From the NCBI GenBank assembly GCA_910577325.1, contig CAJTMR010000038.1:1-21092 (forward strand): a stretch of DNA of 21,092 bases. The letters are read 5' to 3'. This document shows, piece by piece, positions 16,085 through 21,092 of this stretch; within the stretch, counting starts at the first letter, position 1; the number at the start of each line of letters is the position of its first letter. A model generated the notes under the pieces. That model saw nothing but the letters and a program-made list of their open reading frames with translations, was not told the origin of the DNA and made no database searches. This DNA is from an uncultured Parabacteroides sp. (GTDB lineage: Bacteria; Bacteroidota; Bacteroidia; Bacteroidales; Tannerellaceae). The translations under genes were made by a program, and so were the position numbers.

Positions 16085-17910
16085 ATCCTCACTCCCCCTT
16101 TATCTGCCGAACTCACCATCTTACCATAAGCCCGCAAAGCTTTTGAAACGACACGTTGGCGATGCGGAGGCGTAAAAGCTTTCGTACCACGAGCTTCTTC
16201 CGCTTTACGGCGTTCTGCCAGTTCTGCATCGCTAACCTTCACATTAATCGTACGTCCGGGAATATCGATCTCGATCATATCGCCGTCTTTCACCAAACCG
16301 ATCGCTCCACCTGCCGCCGCTTCGGGAGAGACATGGCCAATAGAAAGACCGGAGGTTCCGCCACTGAAACGACCGTCCGTAATCAGCGCGCACTCTTTGC
16401 CTAAATGGCGGCTCTTTATATAAGATGTGGGGTAAAGCATTTCCTGCATGCCCGGACCGCCTTTCGGTCCTTCGTGCGTGATCACAACCACATCACCCGA
16501 AACCACTTTTCCGCCAAGGATACCTTCACAAGCCGCATCCTGCGAATCGAATACTTTTGCGGGACCGGCAAACTTCCAGATACTCCCATCCACACCGGCC
16601 GTTTTGACCACGCAACCATCCAGTGCGATATTCCCTTTCAAGACAGCCAAGCCGCCGTCCTTGGAATAAGCATGCTCGATATCGCGGATACATCCGGCGA
16701 CACGGTCGGTATCCAATTCCTTATAGTAGGTTTCCTGCGATCCCATCCGGATACTGAAACGACAGGCAGGGGCACTTTTATATTTCCTAATCGCCTCGTC
16801 CGTTACATTCGGGGAAGTGATTGCATACTTATCAACAGCTTCAGCAAGCGTCATACCATCCACACGCTTCACATTCCCGTCTATCAAACCGCCTTTCAGC
16901 AATTCGTTCATAATCCCCATGATCCCTCCGGCGCGGTTTACATCCTGAACATGATAGACATGCGTGTTGGGAGCAACCTTGCAAAGACAAGGAGTCTTGC
17001 GGGAAAGCATATCAATATCGTCCATCGTGAAATCGGCCTCCGCTTCCTGTGCAATCGCGAGCAAATGAAGAACCGTATTCGTAGAACCTCCCATTGCTAT
17101 ATCCAATGACATGGCATTCAGGAAAGCCTGACGGGTGGCGATACTGCGAGGAAGAACCGACTCATCGCCGTCACGATAATATTTATAGGCATTTTCTACA
17201 ATCTGCCGGGCAGCATCACGAAACAGTTGCGTACGACCCGCATGCGTAGCGACGATTGTCCCGTTGCCCGGAAGAGCCAGGCCGATCGCTTCGTTCAAGC
17301 AATTCATCGAGTTGGCCGTAAACATACCGGAGCAACAACCGCATCCCGGACAAGCATTCCGCTCCACCTGTGCGATCCGTTCATCACTAACCGAAGTATC
17401 GGCCGATTCGATCATGGCATCAATCAAATCCAGATGCCGGTCTTCCAGTTCTCCGGCTTCCATCGGGCCGCCGGAAACAAAGACAGTCGGGATATTGAGC
17501 CGCATGGAAGCCATCAGCATCCCCGGAGTAATCTTGTCGCAATTGCTGATACAGACCATGGCATCCGCTTTGTGAGCATTTACCATATACTCGACACTGT
17601 CCGCAATAATGTCACGTGAAGGGAGCGAGTAGAGCATTCCGTCATGTCCCATAGCAATACCATCGTCAATAGCAATCGTATTGAATTCGGCAGCAAAGCA
17701 ACCCAACTTTTCGATCTCCGCTTTTACCTGTTGTCCGATCTCATGTAAATGGACATGACCGGGTACAAACTGGGTAAATGAATTCACAATAGCTATAATC
17801 GGTTTACCGAACTGCTCTTCTTTCAAGCCGTTGGCGCGCCACAAAGCACGGGCTCCTGCCATGCGTCTGCCCTCTGTGCTGTATGAACTTCTTAACGGAT
17901 TCTTCATCAT
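16072..17910 (-). CDS. ilvD: dihydroxy-acid dehydratase
   Basis: 612 aa (611 if the second ATG, at 17907, is used; MKNPLRSSYSTEGRR is the more usual beginning). It dehydrates the dihydroxy acids to 2-oxoisovalerate and 2-oxo-3-methylvalerate. Motifs: NSFTQFVPGHVHL (43-55), FNTIAIDDGIAMGHDGMLYSLPSR (76-99), SNCDKITPGML with Fe-S ligand C124, and CPGCGCCSGMFTANSMNCL with C187-C193 supplying the other ligand region. GRFSGGTSGLSIGHVSPEA lies near the C-terminus. It is the first enzyme gene of the ilv operon, behind the attenuator. Its last two codons and stop are contributed by an AATTGNCAATT repeat. Confidence 0.97.
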   Translation of the reverse strand: MMKNPLRSSYSTEGRRMAGARALWRANGLKEEQFGKPIIAIVNSFTQFVPGHVHLHEIGQQVKAEIEKLGCFAAEFNTIAIDDGIAMGHDGMLYSLPSRDIIADSVEYMVNAHKADAMVCISNCDKITPGMLMASMRLNIPTVFVSGGPMEAGELEDRHLDLIDAMIESADTSVSDERIAQVERNACPGCGCCSGMFTANSMNCLNEAIGLALPGNGTIVATHAGRTQLFRDAARQIVENAYKYYRDGDESVLPRSIATRQAFLNAMSLDIAMGGSTNTVLHLLAIAQEAEADFTMDDIDMLSRKTPCLCKVAPNTHVYHVQDVNRAGGIMGIMNELLKGGLIDGNVKRVDGMTLAEAVDKYAITSPNVTDEAIRKYKSAPACRFSIRMGSQETYYKELDTDRVAGCIRDIEHAYSKDGGLAVLKGNIALDGCVVKTAGVDGSIWKFAGPAKVFDSQDAACEGILGGKVVSGDVVVITHEGPKGGPGMQEMLYPTSYIKSRHLGKECALITDGRFSGGTSGLSIGHVSPEAAAGGAIGLVKDGDMIEIDIPGRTINVKVSDAELAERRKAEEARGTKAFTPPHRQRVVSKALRAYGKMVSSADKGGVRIIDN

Positions 17911-17930
17911 ATCATTTATTCTTTTACACA

Positions 17931-17946
17931 GGCAAGTTTCCTTGCC
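17931..17946 (-). promoter_or_regulatory. GAAA-tetraloop hairpin in the ilvD 5' leader
   Basis: The minus-strand RNA reads GGCAAG-GAAA-CUUGCC: a perfect 6-bp stem capped by a GNRA tetraloop, 20 bases before the ilvD start and after the attenuator terminator. It may affect ilvD translation or mRNA stability. No regulator is known to me. Confidence 0.45.
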
Positions 17947-17973
17947 CCTACGTTTATTTTACATCAATATATT

Positions 17974-18005
17974 AAAAAAGCCCTTCTCTATATGGAGAAA
18001 GGCTT
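17974..18005 (-). terminator. ilv operon attenuator terminator
   Basis: On the minus strand AAGCCTTTCTC (18005-17995) pairs with GAGAAGGGCTT (17988-17978). This gives an 11-bp stem with one G-U wobble and a 6-nt loop, followed by a six-T run and AATATATTG. It stands between the leader peptide and ilvD, 63 bp upstream of the ilvD start. Confidence 0.9.
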
Positions 18006-18052
18006 AAGAAATATCCTGATACGACTTCACAACATCTTACACACCTTTCTCC
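17994..18052 (-). promoter_or_regulatory. ilv attenuator antiterminator pairing
   Basis: GGAGAAAGG (18052-18044), starting right after the leader stop codon, is perfectly complementary over 9 bp to CCTTTCTCC (18002-17994), most of the terminator 5' arm. The two pairings cannot coexist, which is the segment 2:3 versus 3:4 switch of ribosome-mediated attenuation. A segment 1 inside the leader is less clear: UUCUC and CCUUCU stretches could pair with GAGAA and AGAAAGG only weakly. Confidence 0.82.
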
Positions 18053-18112
18053 TTACCTGCTAATGAATAGAAGGACCACCACGAGAATAATATGCAATAC
18101 ATTGTTCATCAT
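18053..18112 (-). CDS. ilv operon leader peptide (19 aa)
   Basis: Starts with two consecutive ATGs at 18112 and 18109, and the stop TAA is at 18053-18055. The peptide is MMNNVLHIILVVVLLFISR, in which 11 of 19 residues are branched-chain: 4 Val, 4 Leu and 3 Ile. This matches the three end products of the operon. The stop codon abuts the antiterminator segment. It is 34 bp downstream of a consensus promoter. The gene is expected to act through ribosome stalling, not through the peptide. Confidence 0.87.
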   Translation of the reverse strand: MMNNVLHIILVVVLLFISR

Positions 18113-18145
18113 CTTTTCTTACGTCTTTATTTTTGTTTGACGTTG

Positions 18146-18176
18146 CAAATGTAAAACAAAAATTTATACACGCAAA
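18146..18176 (-). promoter_or_regulatory. ilv operon promoter
   Basis: The minus strand shows TTTG (18176-18173), 19 bp, then TACATTTG (18153-18146), an exact match to TTTG-N19-21-TAnnTTTG and spaced exactly as in the leu promoter. It is 33 bp upstream of the first leader ATG. Confidence 0.85.
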
Positions 18177-18194
18177 GAATTTAAAAGAAAAATA

Positions 18195-18308
18195 TCAATT
18201 TATCTTACATTTTTCAAGCAGACAAATAAGATCGAGTTGCAGTTTAAAAGTTTCACAAAATTTCCTCAGCATTCGCCCGACCTCACTTCCGACAGGATTC
18301 CCCACCAT
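18195..18308 (-). CDS. possible 37-aa ORF next to the ilv promoter
   Basis: An ATG at 18308 opens 37 codons to TGA at 18195 (begins MVGNPVGSEVGRMLRKFCET, then a mixed hydrophobic part ending CKIN). It overlaps the tail of the upstream decayed frame in another frame and stops 18 bp before the ilv -33 box. I cannot assign a family. It may instead be part of a dispersed intergenic element that happens to be open. Confidence 0.25.
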   Translation of the reverse strand: MVGNPVGSEVGRMLRKFCETFKLQLDLICLLEKCKIN

Positions 18309-18479
18309 CTTTCAAGGTGACCGCACCAAAATCCGGATCAGAAAGTTGCAAGGAATAGTCATACAGTGTTTGTTGCCTCCACAACATGTACAGCCTTTCA
18401 AAAGAATTTTTGCCATTCAGCCAAACGACAAACAGGGTCGATTCATTCCAATCCACAGCTACCGAAAGATTGGACAGCT
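18283..18479 (-). pseudogene. 3'-terminal fragment of an unknown gene, longest version
   Basis: After the first array gene, a minus-strand frame opens behind a TAG at about 18477-18479 and runs through VDWNES, LNGKNSFERLYMLW and YDYSLQ to a unique end (LSDPDFGAVTLKDGGESCRK, TGA at 18283-18285). The other three spacers carry the same text only up to YSLQ and then change to HYKF. This copy may therefore keep the original C-terminus of a lost gene. No start codon or full domain is present. The rest of 17911-18503 holds the ilv leader, terminator and promoter. Confidence 0.4.
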
Positions 18480-18503
18480 ATGGATTATATCGGTCATAAC
18501 AAG

Positions 18504-19001
18504 TTATAAATCAAAATATTTCCCTTCAACCCATAAAGTACCAGACGCAATGTGTTCTTCTTTTTTATCCACAAGAAAACCAGTAAAAGCCCCTTTGAAA
18601 GAAACCTGTCCACAATTCCAGTTCTTACAGTCTATAGAGATTACATGAGTCGAATCTGGATTGATAATTTTCTTTCTATTCTCTATATCTCCGGATACAC
18701 TTATCGGTATTCTATCAATTTCATCCTTACCATCCTTTCTATAATAACGAGATACATATAATTTAGGGTTAAGCCTACTGTGAAATAACAGAAGGTCATG
18801 TTTATATTCATTTTTTATCGTCAATGTCAACATTTTTGTTTGCTTGTCATAAGATTCTTCAACCTGCAAAGTGCCTTGCAAATCATAACCTTCCTTTTTA
18901 ACTTTTAAATATTTCAACTCCATGCTGGCTTGGCCATAACTGGTTGTTGAAACAAATAAACTGACAGACAATAGAATCTGAAATAATACTCGAAGTTTCA
19001 T
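18504..19001 (-). CDS. array paralogue 1: small exported protein, unknown family
   Basis: 165 aa. The signal peptide is MKLRVLFQILLSVSLFVSTT followed by SYGQ, with no lipobox. The mature part (~140 aa) alternates hydrophobic and polar residues as in a beta-sandwich: LTLTIKNEYKHDLLLFHSRL, then NPKLYVSRYYRKDGKDEIDR, then the polar DSTHVISIDC, then FTGFLVDKKEEHIASGTLWV, ending FDL. The middle is variant A (HSRLNPKL, KDEIDR). Near the C-terminus it has CKNWNCGQVSFKG, one residue shorter than its siblings. I recognise no family; a periplasmic Ig-like fold is a guess. It is the last gene of the array and is followed by the decayed frame and the ilv promoter. Confidence 0.75.
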   Translation of the reverse strand: MKLRVLFQILLSVSLFVSTTSYGQASMELKYLKVKKEGYDLQGTLQVEESYDKQTKMLTLTIKNEYKHDLLLFHSRLNPKLYVSRYYRKDGKDEIDRIPISVSGDIENRKKIINPDSTHVISIDCKNWNCGQVSFKGAFTGFLVDKKEEHIASGTLWVEGKYFDL

Positions 19002-19013
19002 AATGCTTGAAAT

Positions 19014-19186
19014 TTAAAATTTATAATGTTGCAAGGAATAGTCATCCAATGTTTGTTGCCTCCACAACATGTACAGCCTTTCAAAAAAATTTTTGCCATT
19101 CAGCCGAACGACAAACAAGATTGATTCATTCCAATCCATAGCTGCCGGAAGATTGGGTAGCCATGGATCACATCGAGCGTAACAAA
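19014..19186 (-). pseudogene. decayed frame in the spacer between paralogues 1 and 2
   Basis: The minus-strand frame reads DPWLPNLPAAMDWNES, then LNGKNFFERLYMLWRQQT and DDYSLQHYKF and ends at TAA just before paralogue 1 (its start at 19001). The same text, with mostly amino-acid-changing differences, occurs in the other spacers, which suggests a fragment drifting without selection. Confidence 0.4.
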
Positions 19187-19687
19187 CTATAAATCAAAAT
19201 GTTTTTCTTCAAGCCACAAAGTACCACACGCAATAAATTCTTCTCTTTCATTCACAATACAAATAGTAAAAGGTCCTTCGAAAGAAACCTGTTCATAAAA
19301 ACTCCACCCCTTACAGTCTATAGAGATTACATGAGTCGAATCTGGATTGATAATTTTCTTTCTATTCTCTATATCTCCGGATACACTTATCGGTATTCTA
19401 TCAATTTCCTCCTTACCATCCTTTCTATAATAACGAGATACATATAATTGTGGGTTAAACCTACTGTAAAATAACAGAAGGTCATGTTTGTATTCATTTT
19501 TTATCGTCAATGTCAACATTTTTGTTTGCTTGTCATAAGATTCTTCAACCTGCAAAGTGCCTTGCAAATCATAACCTTCCTTTTTAACTTCTAAAGATTT
19601 CAACCCCGATCTGGCTTGGCCATAACTGGTTGTTGAAACAAATAAACTGACAGACAATAGAATTTGAAATAATACTCGAGTTTTCAT
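19187..19687 (-). CDS. array paralogue 2: small exported protein, unknown family
   Basis: 166 aa from the ATG at 19687 (MKTRVLFQILLS), which places a complete signal peptide at the N-terminus. The same frame is open a little further to a TTG at 19720, but that stretch belongs to the spacer remnant. The mature part starts QARSGLKSLEVKKEGYDLQG. The middle is variant B (YSRFNPQL, KEEIDR) and the C-terminal region is the most divergent of the four: CKGWSFYEQVSFEGPFTICI then VNEREEFIACGTLW, ending EEKHFDL. It is in tandem with three siblings on the same strand. No promoter motif is seen in the spacer, so co-transcription from outside the window is likely. Confidence 0.75.
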   Translation of the reverse strand: MKTRVLFQILLSVSLFVSTTSYGQARSGLKSLEVKKEGYDLQGTLQVEESYDKQTKMLTLTIKNEYKHDLLLFYSRFNPQLYVSRYYRKDGKEEIDRIPISVSGDIENRKKIINPDSTHVISIDCKGWSFYEQVSFEGPFTICIVNEREEFIACGTLWLEEKHFDL

Positions 19688-19699
19688 AACGCTTGAAAT

Positions 19700-19872
19700 T
19701 TTAAATTTATAATGTTGCAAGGAACAGTCATACTATGTTTGTTGTTTCCACAACATGTACGGTCTTTCAAAAGGACTTTTGCCATTCAGCCGAACGACAA
19801 ACAAGGTCGATTCATTCCAATCCATAGCTGCCGGAAGATTGGGTAGCCATGGATTATATCGGTCGTAACAGA
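19700..19872 (-). pseudogene. decayed frame in the spacer between paralogues 2 and 3
   Basis: The frame overlaps the paralogue 3 stop and reads VVCYDRYNPWLPNLPAAMDW, NESTLFVVRLNGKSPFERPY and MLWKQQT, then meets an in-frame TAG before YDCSLQHYKF, which runs into paralogue 2. It is the spacer copy readable furthest upstream and preserves CYDRYNPWLPNL. The TAG marks it as non-functional. Confidence 0.4.
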
Positions 19873-20373
19873 CTACAAATCAAAACGTTTTTTCTCAAGA
19901 TATAAAGTACCAAACGCAATAACCTCTTCTTTTTTATCCACAAGAAAACCAGTAAAAGTCCCTTCGAAAGAAACCTGTTCATAAAAACTCCACTCCTTAC
20001 AGTCTATAGAGATTACATGAGTCGAATCCGGATTGATAATTTTCTTTCTATTCTCTATATCTCCGGATACACTTATCGGTATTCTATCAATTTCATCCTT
20101 ACCATCCTTTCTATAATAACGAGATACATATAATTTAGGGTTAAGCCTACTGTGAAATAACAGAAGGTCATGTTTATATTCATTTTTTATCGTCAATGTC
20201 AACATTTTTGTTTGCTTGTCATAAGACTCGTCGACCTGCAAAGTGCCTTGCAAATCGTAACCTTCCCTTTTAATTTCAAAATCTTTCAACTCATATTTGG
20301 TTTGACCGTAACATGCTGTTGAAACAAATAAACTGACAGACAATAGAATTTGAAATAATACTCGAGTTTTCAT
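19873..20373 (-). CDS. array paralogue 3: small exported protein, unknown family
   Basis: 166 aa from the ATG at 20373. The frame is open for another 49 codons upstream through the spacer remnant, so a gene call of 215 aa is possible, but that would bury the signal peptide and is unlikely. The signal region is MKTRVLFQILLSVSLFVST followed by ACYGQ; the cysteine is not in a proper lipobox because serine occupies the -3 position. The mature part starts TKYELKDFEIKREGYDLQG and is the most divergent at its N-terminus. The middle is variant A (HSRLNPKL, KDEIDR), while the C-terminus (CKEWSFYEQVSFEGTFTG) matches paralogue 4 best. Confidence 0.75.
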   Translation of the reverse strand: MKTRVLFQILLSVSLFVSTACYGQTKYELKDFEIKREGYDLQGTLQVDESYDKQTKMLTLTIKNEYKHDLLLFHSRLNPKLYVSRYYRKDGKDEIDRIPISVSGDIENRKKIINPDSTHVISIDCKEWSFYEQVSFEGTFTGFLVDKKEEVIAFGTLYLEKKRFDL

Positions 20374-20385
20374 AACGCTTGAAAT

Positions 20386-20557
20386 TTTAAATTTATAATG
20401 TTGCAAGGAATAGTCATACAGTGTTTGTTGTTTCCACAACATGTACAGCCTTTCAAAAGAATTTTTGCCATTCAGCTGAACGACAAACAAGATCGATTCA
20501 TTCCAATCCATAGCTGCCAAAAGATTGGGCTGCTATGGATTATATCGGGAGAACAAG
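20386..20557 (-). pseudogene. decayed frame in the spacer between paralogues 3 and 4
   Basis: Behind a TAG the frame reads QPNLLAAMDWNES, VVQLNGKNSFERLYMLWKQQ and TLYDYSLQHYKFKISSV and continues without a stop into the start codon of paralogue 3. It is the only spacer copy open all the way from AAMDWNES into the next gene. Confidence 0.4.
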
Positions 20558-21049
20558 CTATAAGTCAAAACGTTTCCCCTCAAGGTATAAAGTACCAGAC
20601 GCAATGACCTCTTCTTTTTTATCCACAAGAAAACCAGTAAAAGCCCCTTCGAAAGAAACCTGTTCATAAAAACTCCACTCCTTACAGTCTATAGAGATTA
20701 CATGAGTCGAATCCGGATTGATAATTTTCTTTCTATTCTCTATATCTCCGGATACACTTATCGGTATTCTATCAATTTCCTCCTTACCATCCTTTCTATA
20801 ATAACGAGATACATATAATTGTGGGTTAAACCTACTGTAAAATAACAGAAGGTCATGTTTGTATTCATTTTTTATCGTCAATGTCAACATTTTTGTTTGC
20901 TTGTCATAAGATTCTTCGACCTGCAAAGTGCCTTGTAAATCATAACCTTCCTTTTTAACTTTTAAATATTTCAACTCCATGCCGGCTTGACCATAACTGG
21001 TTGTTGAAACAAATAAACTGACAGACAATAGAATTTGAAATAAACACAT
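20558..21049 (-). CDS. array paralogue 4: small exported protein with altered 5' end
   Basis: 163 aa from the ATG at 21049 (MCLFQILLSVSLFVSTTSYG). Similarity to the siblings begins at LFQILL; upstream the sequence is unrelated, so the first residues MC replace MKTRV and the basic n-region of the signal peptide is lost. Export may therefore be impaired unless another start is used. The mature N-terminus (AGMELKYLKVKKEGYDLQG) matches paralogue 1. The middle is variant B (YSRFNPQL, KEEIDR), and the C-terminus matches paralogue 3. As the first gene of the array in transcription order, its promoter would lie at or beyond the window end. Confidence 0.7.
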   Translation of the reverse strand: MCLFQILLSVSLFVSTTSYGQAGMELKYLKVKKEGYDLQGTLQVEESYDKQTKMLTLTIKNEYKHDLLLFYSRFNPQLYVSRYYRKDGKEEIDRIPISVSGDIENRKKIINPDSTHVISIDCKEWSFYEQVSFEGAFTGFLVDKKEEVIASGTLYLEGKRFDL

Positions 21050-21092
21050 AGCGAAATAGTAAATTTGAGAAAAGCGTAGCGAATGTACTGGA

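Larger units (their letters stand above)
18346..21043 (-). repeat. tandem array of ~3.9 direct repeats of 686 bp
   Basis: Each unit begins (plus strand) with TTGCAAGGAA at 18346, 19029, 19715 (TTGCAAGGAAC) and 20401, giving periods of 683, 686 and 686 bp. The 683 comes from one missing codon in the first gene. A unit consists of a conserved ~155-185-bp spacer and one ~166-codon gene on the minus strand. The fourth unit loses similarity near 21043, just inside its signal-peptide codons. The array is AT-richer than the neighbouring ilv genes. Confidence 0.92.

Noticed and set aside
18346..21043. CRISPR array or insertion sequence as an explanation for the repeats
   Set aside because: The unit is 686 bp and mostly coding, with no short repeats, transposase or terminal inverted repeats. 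Simple tandem gene duplication explains it.
18346..21043. Firm assignment of the array as toxin/immunity genes
   Set aside because: No toxin domain, polymorphic-toxin marker or secretion gene is visible. The remnants are too short to identify, so this is kept only as a hypothesis.

Overview
The window looks like a Bacteroidales chromosome, most likely Parabacteroides or a close relative. The evidence is threefold. Upstream regions carry the Bacteroidetes promoter signature TTTG-N19-TAnnTTTG. Shine-Dalgarno sequences are largely absent. The gene order (ilvD-ilvB-ilvN-thioesterase-ilvC followed by leuA-leuC-leuD-second leuA-like-leuB) and a large secreted protein with a sorting-type C-terminal domain also fit that group. 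Genus is inferred; no database search was possible.

Layout, left to right. 17-341: a possible 52-aa membrane peptide on the minus strand and a rho-independent terminator. 342-2858 (-): an 838-aa secreted protein with a C-terminal sorting-like domain. 3228-4067 (-): an MscS channel, divergent from a secreted TPR protein at 4236-5063 (+). 5137-11255 (-): the leucine operon leuA, leuC, leuD, a citramalate/isopropylmalate synthase-like gene, and leuB. 11824-17910 (-): the operon ilvD, ilvB, ilvN, acyl-ACP thioesterase, ilvC. 18346-21043 (-): almost four tandem copies of a 686-bp unit, each encoding a small unrecognised exported protein plus a decayed reading frame.

Together the two amino-acid operons encode the common valine/isoleucine/leucine enzymes (IlvBN, IlvC, IlvD) and the leucine branch (LeuA, LeuCD, LeuB). 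The second LeuA-like enzyme could feed citramalate into LeuCD and LeuB and so supply 2-oxobutyrate for isoleucine. No ilvE or ilvA is present.

The strongest regulatory result is that each operon begins with the same device. A TTTG-N19-TAnnTTTG promoter is followed by a short leader ORF packed with Leu/Ile/Val codons, a segment complementary to the 5' arm of a terminator (antiterminator), and a U-tract terminator before the first enzyme gene. This is the architecture of classical ribosome-mediated transcription attenuation. The leu leader (24 codons: 5 Leu, 4 Ile, 1 Val) and the ilv leader (19 codons: 4 Leu, 4 Val, 3 Ile) were too short for ordinary gene calling.

The most enigmatic part is the right-end array. 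It holds four mosaic paralogues whose central variants alternate A-B-A-B. Between them lie remnants of another frame, which in two units is open into the next signal peptide. I recognise no family for these proteins.
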